A stretch of DNA of 16,562 nt from a bacterium (GTDB lineage: Bacteria > Actinomycetota > Actinomycetes > Actinomycetales > Actinomycetaceae), in the NCBI GenBank assembly GCA_030544165.1, contig JAUNRP010000014.1, forward strand, positions 1 through 16,562, given 5' to 3'. Below the pieces are notes generated by a model. That model was not told the origin of the DNA. It searched no databases and saw nothing but the letters and a program-made list of their open reading frames with translations. Positions 6,514 through 12,935 of this stretch are shown one piece after another. The position numbers were made by a program, and so were the translations under genes. The first letter of the stretch is position 1, and each line of letters starts with the position of its first letter.

Positions 6514-8352
6514 GTGACCAACGAGACCACCATCACCCACTTCACCGTCGAGCGTCAGGTCCAGGTGGACCCCAGCACCTCGATCACCGACTACCTGGTC
6601 AGGCACGCCACACAGAACCCGGACCTCGGGATCTACCGCACCAAGGAGGGCGAGACCTGGAAGGACCACCGGGCCGCGGACGTCCTGGACCTCGTGCGCT
6701 CGATCGCCAAGGGCCTGATGGCCTCCGGCATCGAGGCGGGTGACCACGTGGCCATCATGTCCCGCACCCGCTTCGAGTGGACCATCTCGGACCTCGCCAT
6801 CTGGTACGCCGGAGCGATCCCCGTGCCGATCTACGAGACCTCCTCGCCCTCCCAGGCGCAGTGGATCCTGAAGGACGCGGAGATCAAGGCCGTGTTCGTG
6901 GAGACCAAGGAGCTGGTGGACGTCCTCGAGGAGGCCCGCTCCGAGGAGGAAGGCCACAACGTGCAGGACGTCTGGGTCCTCACCAACGGCGGCTTTGACG
7001 AGGTGATCGCCCGCGGCGCCGAGTCCGGCATCTCGGATACGGACGTGGACGCGCGCACCGCCGGGATCGGCCTCGCGGACGTGGCCACCATCATCTACAC
7101 CTCCGGCACCACCGGCCGCCCCAAGGGCGCGGTGCTCACCCACGGCAACTTCATCGAGCTCGCCGAGGAGGGCCTGCAGAAGCTCGCGGTGATCTTCGAG
7201 AAGCCCGGCTACTCCACCCTCCTGTTCATCCCGCTCGCCCACGTGTTCGCGCGCTTCGTGGAGGTCCTCGCCCTCATCAAGGGCATCCCCATGGGCCACA
7301 CCCCGGACACCAAGGCGGCCGTGGGTGACATGGCCACCTTCCAGCCCACGCTCCTCCTCTCGGTGCCCCGCATCTGGGAGAAGGTCTACACCGCGGCCGA
7401 GCTCAAGCAGGGCAAGGGCCTCAAGCGCAACCTGTTCCGCTGGGCCGCCAAGGTGGGCATCTCCTACTCCCGCGCCCTCCAGACCCCCGAGGGTCCGGGC
7501 GCCGGCCTCAAGGCGCAGCACGCGATCGCGGACAAGCTGGTGTTCTCCAAGCTCCGCGCCCTGCTCGGCGGCCGCCTCGAGTGGACCATCTCCGGTGGCG
7601 CCCCCCTCGGCGAGCGCCTCGGCAACTTCTACCAGGGCATCGGCCTGAACATGCTCGAGGGCTACGGACTCACCGAGACCACCGCCCCCACCAACGTGAA
7701 CCTGCCCAAGCTGGCCAAGATGGGCACGGTGGGCCCGCCGCTGCCCGGCACGGAGATCCGAATCGCGGAGGACGGCGAGATCCTCACGCGCGGCATCGGC
7801 GTGTTCACGCACTACCACCGCAACCAGGAGGCCACGGACGCGGCCATCCAGGACGGCTGGTTCCACACGGGTGACGTGGGTTCGCTGGACAAGGACGGCT
7901 ACCTCACGATCACCGGCCGCAAGAAGGAGATCATCGTGACCGCGGCCGGCAAGAACGTGGCCCCGGCCATGCTCGAGGACCCGCTGCGCAGCCACCCGAT
8001 CATCTCCCAGGTGGTGGTGGTGGGTGATCAGAAGCCGTTCGTGGCCGCGATCATCACCCTGGACGCCGAGACGCTCCCCCGCTGGCTCGAGACCCACGAC
8101 CTCCCCGAGATGGACGTGCACACCGCCGCCCGCGATCCCAAGGTCCGCGAGCACATCCAGATGGCCATCGACCGCGCCAACCGCAAGGTCTCCCGCGCCG
8201 AGTCCATCCGCGAGTTCCGCATCCTCGATGACGACTTCACCATGGACAACAACATGCTCACCCCCTCCATGAAGGTGAAGCGCCACGTGGTCCACGAGAA
8301 CTACGCGGGCGTGATCGAGGAGATCTACGCCGGGGACCCGCGCACCTCCTAG
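6514..8352 (+). CDS. fadD: Long-chain fatty acyl-CoA synthetase (FadD15 type)
   Basis: A 612-residue AMP-forming ligase (ANL superfamily) that activates long-chain fatty acids as acyl-AMP and then acyl-CoA. It carries the ATP-binding YTSGTTGRPKG (195-205), GYGLTETTAP (383-392), the GWFHTGD segment (448-454) and the hinge GRKKEIIVTAAGKNVAP (468-484, catalytic lysine in GKN), plus the C-terminal TPSMKVKRHVV. Length and motifs match M. tuberculosis FadD15 (Rv2187) as I recall it, which also lies in this genome neighbourhood. The GTG at 6514 was preferred over the ATG at 6496 because AAAGGGG (6502-6508) is correctly spaced for it, while nothing resembling a ribosome binding site precedes 6496; the longer form would add six residues. 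Exact chain-length preference is unknown. Confidence 0.93.
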   Translation: MTNETTITHFTVERQVQVDPSTSITDYLVRHATQNPDLGIYRTKEGETWKDHRAADVLDLVRSIAKGLMASGIEAGDHVAIMSRTRFEWTISDLAIWYAGAIPVPIYETSSPSQAQWILKDAEIKAVFVETKELVDVLEEARSEEEGHNVQDVWVLTNGGFDEVIARGAESGISDTDVDARTAGIGLADVATIIYTSGTTGRPKGAVLTHGNFIELAEEGLQKLAVIFEKPGYSTLLFIPLAHVFARFVEVLALIKGIPMGHTPDTKAAVGDMATFQPTLLLSVPRIWEKVYTAAELKQGKGLKRNLFRWAAKVGISYSRALQTPEGPGAGLKAQHAIADKLVFSKLRALLGGRLEWTISGGAPLGERLGNFYQGIGLNMLEGYGLTETTAPTNVNLPKLAKMGTVGPPLPGTEIRIAEDGEILTRGIGVFTHYHRNQEATDAAIQDGWFHTGDVGSLDKDGYLTITGRKKEIIVTAAGKNVAPAMLEDPLRSHPIISQVVVVGDQKPFVAAIITLDAETLPRWLETHDLPEMDVHTAARDPKVREHIQMAIDRANRKVSRAESIREFRILDDDFTMDNNMLTPSMKVKRHVVHENYAGVIEEIYAGDPRTS

Positions 8353-8371
8353 GTCCGCAGGTTCCGCCCGG

Positions 8372-8403
8372 ACGCCGCCCTCGCCACCCGGCCGGGGCGG
8401 CGT
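8372..8403 (+). terminator. Hairpin terminator after the acyl-CoA synthetase gene
   Basis: ACGCCGCCC (8372-8380) and GGGCGGCGT (8395-8403) form a perfect 9-bp GC-rich stem with a 14-nt loop, starting 20 nt after the stop codon. No U-tract follows. It separates the gene from the nuclease promoter at 8453. Confidence 0.6.
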
Positions 8404-8452
8404 TCGCATTCCCGACGGCGGGTGCTCACCCGTTCCTGTCAGTCACCGCGCG

Positions 8453-8458
8453 TAACGT
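8453..8458 (+). promoter_or_regulatory. -10 element for the nuclease-RAM operon (leaderless)
   Basis: TAACGT at 8453-8458 is followed by 7 nt and the ATG at 8466, with no Shine-Dalgarno sequence. An upstream in-frame GTG at 8457 overlaps the -10 itself and is therefore unlikely to be the start. Confidence 0.55.
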
Positions 8459-8465
8459 GTCCCCC

Positions 8466-10259
8466 ATGTCCGTCCGCTCCTCCTTCGCACCCCCTCCCGG
8501 GCGCCGCCTCGCGCTTGGGACGGGCCAGGAGGGGCGCGCCGTGCAGGCCTCGTTCGATGAGCTGGGCACCCCGCTGCGCGAGGTGGAGTTCGTGGTGGTG
8601 GACCTGGAGACCACCGGCGGGCGGCCCGGAGCCCACGAGATCACGGAGATCGGGGCCGTGCGGATGCGCGGAGGGGAGGTCCTCGCGGAGTTCAACACGC
8701 TGGTGAATCCCGGCGTGCCCATCCCGCCCATGATCACGGTGCTCACCGGAATCACCACCGCGATGGTGATGGAGGCCCCCCGGATCGAGGAGGTGCTCCC
8801 CAGCTTCCTCGAGTGGTCCGGGCTCGGGCGCGGGGTGGTGTTCGTGGCCCACAACGCCCGGTTCGACGCGGGCTTCCTGAAGGCCGCCTGCACGGAGCTC
8901 GGGCACCCCTGGCCCGCTCCCCCGATCGTGGACACGCTCGCGCTCGCACGCCGCGCCCTCACCCGGGATGAGGTCCCCAACCACAAGCTCGGGACGCTCG
9001 CGCGCATCTTCCGGACCTCGGTCCAGCCCAGCCACCGCGCCCTCGCGGACGCCCAGGCCACGGCAGACGTACTGCACGGCCTGCTCGACCGCCTGGCCCC
9101 GCTCGGTGTCACCCACCTCGAGGACCTCGCCACGGCCGCGGATCCGGTCCCACCGGCGCGTCGCAGGAAGTCCTCGTTGGCGGACGGCGTGCCGCGGGGT
9201 CCGGGCGTCTACCAGTTCATGGGCCCCGGCGGTGAGGTGCTGTACGTGGGCACCGCCACGGACCTGCGCAGCCGGGTGCGCTCCTACTTCACCTCCGCGG
9301 AGAAGCGCCGCCGGATTGGGGAGATGGTGGACCTCGCCTCGGAGGTCCGCGCCATCCCGTGCGGCAGCGTGATCGAGGCCCGCGTGCGCGAGCTCCGCCT
9401 GATCGATCAGCATCAGCCCGCCTACAACCGCCGCTCCCGCCGGGCCTCCTCCCGCCCGTGGATCCGGCTGACGGATGAGGCCCACCCCCGCCTCTCGATC
9501 GTCCGCTCGGTCCAGGTGGCAGCCGTGGACCACGTGTGGGGTCCCTTCGGTTCGCGGAAGCAGGCGGAGATGGCACTCGAGGCGCTCTCCGAGGTCACGG
9601 GGCTGCGCACCTGTTCCACGCGCCTCCCCCGCATCCCCGGCGCCCGCGCCCGCGCGTGTGCGCTGCTGGACCTCGGCGCGTGCACCGGGCCCTGCGTGGA
9701 CCCGGCGGCGGCCATCCCCCACGATTCCTCGGTGGATGCGGCCCGGGATGCCCTCGGGGGAGACCTCCGCCGCGTCGTCGGGGCAATACGGGAGCGGATG
9801 GCGGAACTGGCGAGCGAACAGCGGTACGAGGACGCGGCGCGGGCGCGGGACCGGTTGCGTGCCGTGATCGACGGCGCCCGCCGCAGCGAGCGGCTCCGGG
9901 GCCTGGCGCTCTCGCCCCAGGTGGTGGCGGCGCGGCCCGGGAAGGACTCGTGGGAGCTGATCGTGACCAGGTGGGGCCGGCTCGCGGGCGCGGACGTGCT
10001 GCGGCCCGGGCGTGACCCGTGGGCGTGCGTGGAGGCGCTGGTGAACGCCGCGGAGGTGGTTCCCGTGCCCGAGCGGATGGGTGAGGCGGCCACCGTGGAG
10101 GAGACGGACCTGCTGATCGAGTGGCTGCGCGCTCCCGGGGTGCGGCTGCTGCGCGTCTCGGAGGAGGGCCCGCCGATCGCCTACCCGATCACGGGCGGGC
10201 ACGCGTTCTCGCTTCCACCGGGCCGGTTGTCCGCGGCGGACCCGTTCGAGGCGGCATGA
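8466..10259 (+). CDS. DEDD exonuclease / GIY-YIG UvrC-like fusion nuclease
   Basis: A 597-residue two-nuclease protein resembling M. tuberculosis Rv2191. The N-terminal DnaQ-like 3'-5' exonuclease (about 40-210) has Exo I DLETT (D46, E48), Exo II HNARFD (129-134) and Exo III H190-RALAD-A with D195, giving the DEDDh set. A GIY-YIG endonuclease like that of UvrC follows (about 243-325): PGVYQF (246-251), LYVGTATDLRSR (259-270) and E309 in VRELRLID. Further on lies a UvrC-like cysteine set (C383, C398, C406, C410) and a UVR/UvrB-binding-like helix pair around 443-468 (MAELASEQRYEDAARARDRL). The RNase H-like and helix-hairpin-helix C-terminus of true UvrC is not seen. It probably acts in DNA repair or replication-associated processing; the substrate is unknown. 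It is followed 22 nt later by a RAM-domain gene. Confidence 0.88.
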   Translation: MSVRSSFAPPPGRRLALGTGQEGRAVQASFDELGTPLREVEFVVVDLETTGGRPGAHEITEIGAVRMRGGEVLAEFNTLVNPGVPIPPMITVLTGITTAMVMEAPRIEEVLPSFLEWSGLGRGVVFVAHNARFDAGFLKAACTELGHPWPAPPIVDTLALARRALTRDEVPNHKLGTLARIFRTSVQPSHRALADAQATADVLHGLLDRLAPLGVTHLEDLATAADPVPPARRRKSSLADGVPRGPGVYQFMGPGGEVLYVGTATDLRSRVRSYFTSAEKRRRIGEMVDLASEVRAIPCGSVIEARVRELRLIDQHQPAYNRRSRRASSRPWIRLTDEAHPRLSIVRSVQVAAVDHVWGPFGSRKQAEMALEALSEVTGLRTCSTRLPRIPGARARACALLDLGACTGPCVDPAAAIPHDSSVDAARDALGGDLRRVVGAIRERMAELASEQRYEDAARARDRLRAVIDGARRSERLRGLALSPQVVAARPGKDSWELIVTRWGRLAGADVLRPGRDPWACVEALVNAAEVVPVPERMGEAATVEETDLLIEWLRAPGVRLLRVSEEGPPIAYPITGGHAFSLPPGRLSAADPFEAA

Positions 10260-10281
10260 TGGGGGGAGCGAAAGGAGCACC

Positions 10282-10560
10282 ATGATCACCGCCGTCGTCA
10301 TGATCCAGGCCGAACCCTCCCGAATCCCGGAGGTGGCCGCCGAGGTGGCCGAACTGAGGCGCGTGCGGGAGGTGTACTCCGTGACCGGGGACGTGGACCT
10401 CATCGCGATGGTGGGGGTGAAGAACCACGAGGAGCTGGCGGACGTGATCGCCGATCAGATCTCCAAGGTGGAGGGCGTGCTGGAGACGCGGACCTACATC
10501 GCGTTCCGCTCCTACTCGCGCCACGACCTCGAGCAGGCCTTCGACCTCGGGCTCGACTAG
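10282..10560 (+). CDS. Stand-alone Lrp/AsnC ligand-binding (RAM) domain protein
   Basis: A 92-residue protein corresponding to only the C-terminal effector-binding domain of Lrp/AsnC regulators (MITAVVMIQAE..., VYSVTGDVDLIAMV, VEGVLETRTYIAF). It has no helix-turn-helix, so it cannot bind DNA by the usual route. Stand-alone RAM proteins form ring-shaped oligomers that bind amino acids at the subunit interface and may partner with full-length Lrp proteins. The ATG has AAAGGAG at ideal spacing, 22 nt after the nuclease gene, indicating an operon. It is convergent with trpD, which makes amino-acid sensing tempting but unproven. Length and start are unambiguous. Confidence 0.88.
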   Translation: MITAVVMIQAEPSRIPEVAAEVAELRRVREVYSVTGDVDLIAMVGVKNHEELADVIADQISKVEGVLETRTYIAFRSYSRHDLEQAFDLGLD

Positions 10561-10584
10561 TCAGGCCCCGGCTAGTCAGGCCTG
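10557..10584. repeat. Tandem 11-bp repeat and hairpin between convergent stop codons
   Basis: CTAGTCAGGCC occurs at 10557-10567 and again at 10572-10582 (15-bp period). The first copy contains the TAG stop of the RAM-domain gene and the second the TGA stop of trpD on the other strand. CAGGCC (10562-10567) and GGCCTG (10579-10584) can pair as a 6-bp stem, which may act as a weak bidirectional terminator. Confidence 0.45.
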
Positions 10585-11655
10585 GGCGCGCCGCCGGGAG
10601 AACCCCACCCAGCGATCCACCACGTCCAGCGCCGCGCCTCCGGTGACGGCGTCGCGGGCGATCTCGATCCCCGCCACCATGCGGTCCTCGAGGTTGCCCT
10701 CCTCTGTCCCCTCCACGCCGTAGGCCACGAGACCGGCGGCGGCGTTCAGCAGGACCGTGTCCGTGATGATCCCCTCCGCTCCGGCGAGCACGTCCGCGCC
10801 CACCCGTGCGTTGTACTCCGGATCGGCGCCGCGCAGGTCATCCACGGTGCTCGGGGCGATCCCGAGGCGGGTGGCGTCCAGCTCCGACTCGGTGACCTCG
10901 CCGTCCTCCACCAGCCAGACCTGGTTGACGGTGGTGGAGGTGAGCTCGTCCAGGCCGTTGTCACGGCCCCGGAACACGAGGGCGGAGTTGCCGCGTTCGG
11001 CCAGCACGCCCGCCACGAGCGGCGCGTGGTGCGCGGAGGAGACTCCGATTGCGTTCGCACGCGGACGGCCCGGGTTGGTGAGCGGCCCCAGCACGTTGAA
11101 CACGGTCCCCACGCCGAGCTCCTTGCGGGCGGTGGCGGCGTGGCGCATCGAGGGGTGGAACATGTTGGCGAACAGGAAGGTGATCCCCACCTCGTCCAGA
11201 GCCTCGGCCACCGCCTCGAGCGGGAGGGAGAGGTCCACTCCCAGCGCCTCGATGAAGTCCGCAGACCCCGAGGCCGACGACGAGGCCCGGTTGCCGTGCT
11301 TGACCACCGGCACGCCTGCTCCCGCCAGCACGATCGCCGCCATGGAGGAGATGTTGACGGTGCGGGCCCGGTCACCGCCGGTGCCCACGATGTCGAGGGT
11401 GTCCCGGGAGACCTCGAGCTCGCGGGCGTGGGAGATCATGGCGTCCGCGAGGCCGCGGAGCTCCTGGGTGGTCTCACCCTTGGTGGCGAGCGCGGTGAGG
11501 AAGCCGGCGAGCTGGACGGGTGAGGTGTTGCCCCCCATCACCTGGTCCATCGCCCAGCCGGTCTGCTCCGCGCTCAGGTCCTGGCGCTGGATCAGGCGGG
11601 CGGTGAGCTCCGGCCAGGTGGAGTCGGAGCGCTCTGCACTCACCGGCGCGGTCAC
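10576..11655 (-). CDS. trpD: Anthranilate phosphoribosyltransferase
   Basis: A 359-residue cytosolic enzyme of tryptophan synthesis that transfers phosphoribose from PRPP to anthranilate. Diagnostic motifs are DIVGTGGD (88-95, PRPP loop), NISSMAA (101-107), VKHGNRASSS (118-127), the ARKELGVGTVFNVLGPLTNP region, and the Mg-binding LDELT. An N-terminal helical domain of about 80 residues matches the family. It starts with GTG, and that GTG overlaps the TGA of the upstream receiver-like gene by 4 nt (GTGA), implying translational coupling. A downstream in-frame GTG at 11643 is possible but less likely. trpD is separate from other trp genes here, as in M. tuberculosis, where it also lies next to ctaE. 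No trp leader peptide is visible. Confidence 0.95.
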   Translation of the reverse strand: MTAPVSAERSDSTWPELTARLIQRQDLSAEQTGWAMDQVMGGNTSPVQLAGFLTALATKGETTQELRGLADAMISHARELEVSRDTLDIVGTGGDRARTVNISSMAAIVLAGAGVPVVKHGNRASSSASGSADFIEALGVDLSLPLEAVAEALDEVGITFLFANMFHPSMRHAATARKELGVGTVFNVLGPLTNPGRPRANAIGVSSAHHAPLVAGVLAERGNSALVFRGRDNGLDELTSTTVNQVWLVEDGEVTESELDATRLGIAPSTVDDLRGADPEYNARVGADVLAGAEGIITDTVLLNAAAGLVAYGVEGTEEGNLEDRMVAGIEIARDAVTGGAALDVVDRWVGFSRRRAQA

Positions 11656-12065
11656 TCGGCCGAACGGAGCAGGCGGGCGACCGCCTCCTGGGTCGCACGC
11701 GGCTCGAAGGGCGCCGGAATGTAGGCGTCCGCGAGGCTCCAGTTGGCGAGCCAGCCGTCCTGCTGGCGGGCGGTCAGCACGAGCACCTTCGGGCAGTCGA
11801 ACATCTCCTCGTGGAGGCGGCGGGAGACGGACATGCCGCCCTCCTTCTTCGCCTCGCCGTCGAGTACGAGGAGGTCGTACTTCTTGGCGGCCACCTTCTC
11901 GATCACGGCCGCGGCCGTGGCGGTCTCATCCCACCGCACCGGGGGGAGGTCCTTGGCGGGACGGCGACCGATCGCCGCCATGACGGCGGCTCGCGTCGCG
12001 GAGTCGTCCGAAAAGAGCAGGACCTCGGCGAACTCCTCGTTCTCGGCCATCGTCTTCTCGGCCAT
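11652..12065 (-). CDS. Receiver-domain-like protein lacking the conserved lysine
   Basis: A 137-residue single-domain protein with a response-regulator receiver fold: acidic pair D20-D21 (LLFSDDS), phosphoacceptor candidate D69 (LLVLDGE), switch threonine T98 (VLVLTAR), and the beta-5 region YIPAPF where canonical receivers have K-P-F. The lysine is replaced by A118. There is no output domain and no adjacent histidine kinase. It may be an atypical or phosphorylation-independent receiver. The ATG at 12065 was chosen because GGAGGAG (12078 to 12072) is ideally placed; an ATG at 12080 overlaps that site. It is the first gene of a two-gene unit with trpD (4-nt overlap) and is divergent from ctaE. 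The function and the reason for its link to trpD are unknown. Confidence 0.8.
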   Translation of the reverse strand: MAEKTMAENEEFAEVLLFSDDSATRAAVMAAIGRRPAKDLPPVRWDETATAAAVIEKVAAKKYDLLVLDGEAKKEGGMSVSRRLHEEMFDCPKVLVLTARQQDGWLANWSLADAYIPAPFEPRATQEAVARLLRSAE

Positions 12066-12071
12066 GCTCGT

Positions 12072-12078
12072 CTCCTCC
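12072..12078 (-). promoter_or_regulatory. Ribosome binding site deciding the receiver-like gene start
   Basis: GGAGGAG on the minus strand lies 6 nt before the ATG at 12065 and overlaps the upstream ATG at 12080, ruling that start out in practice. A small GCCGC/GCGGC stem (12084-12098) precedes it in the leader. Confidence 0.6.
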
Positions 12079-12118
12079 ATCCCGCCGCTTCCTGCGGCTC
12101 ACGCTTCGGCTGCAGGTC

Positions 12119-12124
12119 ATCCTA
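12119..12124 (-). promoter_or_regulatory. -10 element for the receiver-trpD operon
   Basis: TAGGAT on the minus strand (12124 to 12119) would start transcription near 12112, giving a leader of about 47 nt with the strong ribosome binding site. No -35 is recognised. A perfect inverted repeat TGGGCGG-N6-CCGCCCA at 12141-12160 sits where the -35 would be. Confidence 0.5.
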
Positions 12125-12140
12125 TCCACGCGAGGGGCCA

Positions 12141-12160
12141 TGGGCGGGCAGGGCCGCCCA
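12141..12160. promoter_or_regulatory. Inverted repeat at the -35 position of the receiver-trpD promoter
   Basis: TGGGCGG (12141-12147) and CCGCCCA (12154-12160) are perfect 7-bp inverted arms with a 6-nt spacer. Its centre is about 38 nt upstream of the predicted start, where a bound protein would repress or replace -35 contacts. The regulator is unknown; GC-rich chance is possible. Confidence 0.35.
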
Positions 12161-12200
12161 ACCAACTCGATCTCGAGGGGGGTCAGGCGCGTCGAGGGGG

Positions 12201-12233
12201 CCGAAACGTCCCAAGTTTCGGAAACTTTGGGAC
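12201..12233. promoter_or_regulatory. Nested, mutually exclusive inverted repeats upstream of ctaE
   Basis: CCGAAAC (12201-12207) pairs with GTTTCGG (12215-12221). Overlapping it, GTCCCAAGTTT (12208-12218) pairs with AAACTTTGGGAC (12222-12233) apart from one bulged T. Both lie upstream of the predicted ctaE transcription start, so they are more likely DNA binding sites than RNA structures. Confidence 0.5.
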
Positions 12234-12242
12234 TTACGGCCC
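12229..12242 (+). promoter_or_regulatory. DosR/DevR-like box upstream of ctaE-qcrCAB
   Basis: GGGACTTACGGCCC matches the DosR motif GGGACTTNNGNCCC as I recall it from the M. tuberculosis literature at every defined position, and the preceding bases TTT extend the match to the longer 20-bp palindrome (about 15 of 20). Its centre is roughly 50 nt upstream of the predicted ctaE start. Confidence 0.4.
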
Positions 12243-12275
12243 GTTCCGGGGGAGAAAAACGTATCTGATGCGCCA

Positions 12276-12281
12276 TACTGT
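12276..12281 (+). promoter_or_regulatory. Possible -10 element for ctaE-qcrCAB
   Basis: TACTGT at 12276-12281 lies 4 nt before the GTG at 12286. That gap is shorter than in the other leaderless cases of this window, so the exact start site and start codon are uncertain. Confidence 0.35.
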
Positions 12282-12285
12282 CCGT

Positions 12286-12915
12286 GTGTCGTCACCATCT
12301 GCCGTTGCCCCTGCCCACGTTCACGTGGACCGTCCGAATGTCGTTTCGGTTGGAACGATCGTCTGGCTCGCCTCGGAACTGATGTTCTTCGCAGGCCTGT
12401 TCGCGATGTACTTCACGCACCGCTCGGTCAATGCCGATCAGTGGCCCGCGGGAGTGGACCACCTGGACATTCCGTTCTCCACCGTGAACACGCTGATCCT
12501 GGTGTCGTCCTCGTTCACGTGCCAGATGGGCGTGTGGGCCGCGGAGAGGTTCCAGACCCGTCGCACGGGGTCCCTCCTGGACTTCCGCAAGTGGGGCGTG
12601 GTGGAGTGGTTCACCCTCACCTTCATCATGGGCGCGGTCTTCATCGGCGGCCAGGTGTACGAGTACGCCGCGCTCTACCAGCACGGCCTTGACATCACCT
12701 CGTCCTACGGCTCGGTCTTCTTCATCACCACCGGCTTCCACGGACTCCACGTGCTCGGCGGCCTGATCGCGTTCCTCTTCGTCCTCGCCCGCACGTTCGC
12801 CGCCAAGCGGTACGGGCACCACGAGGCCACCAGCGCGATCGTGGTGTCCTACTACTGGCACTTCGTGGACGTGGTCTGGATCGCCCTCTTCGCCATGATC
12901 TACATCATCCGCTAA
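12286..12915 (+). CDS. ctaE: Cytochrome c oxidase subunit III
   Basis: A 209-residue integral membrane subunit of the aa3-type terminal oxidase. It has the actinobacterial five-helix form (about 22-43, 64-84, 108-128, 145-168, 186-207), lacking the two N-terminal helices of mitochondrial subunit III. Landmarks are NVVSVGTIVWLASELMFF with E31, GFHGLHV (150-156) and YYWHFVDVVW (189-198). It heads an operon with qcrC, qcrA and qcrB, consistent with the bcc-aa3 supercomplex in which the bc1 and oxidase parts are fixed together. The GTG at 12286 (MSSPSAVAPAHVHVDRPN) gives the usual N-terminal length; the ATG at 12268 would add six residues, with its nearest GGGGGAG too distant at 13 nt. Confidence 0.93.
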   Translation: MSSPSAVAPAHVHVDRPNVVSVGTIVWLASELMFFAGLFAMYFTHRSVNADQWPAGVDHLDIPFSTVNTLILVSSSFTCQMGVWAAERFQTRRTGSLLDFRKWGVVEWFTLTFIMGAVFIGGQVYEYAALYQHGLDITSSYGSVFFITTGFHGLHVLGGLIAFLFVLARTFAAKRYGHHEATSAIVVSYYWHFVDVVWIALFAMIYIIR

Positions 12916-12935
12916 CGACCGAAGGAACAACTGAC

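Noticed and set aside
6490..8409. 639-residue minus-strand open frame opposite the acyl-CoA synthetase
   Set aside because: Composition is His/Val/Leu/Gly/Asp-rich with no motif, typical of the antisense of a GC-rich gene; the plus-strand FadD is unmistakable.
8466..10259. Calling the nuclease UvrC itself
   Set aside because: It begins with a DnaQ-like exonuclease and lacks the C-terminal RNase H-like and helix-hairpin-helix domains of UvrC.
8439..10403. 654-residue minus-strand open frame opposite the nuclease gene
   Set aside because: Spans a real gene and an intergenic junction on the other strand, has no recognisable domain, and is explained by codon bias.
10282..10560. Full-length Lrp/AsnC transcription factor
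   Set aside because: The gene has its own strong ribosome binding site and no upstream helix-turn-helix coding region in frame; only the RAM domain is present.
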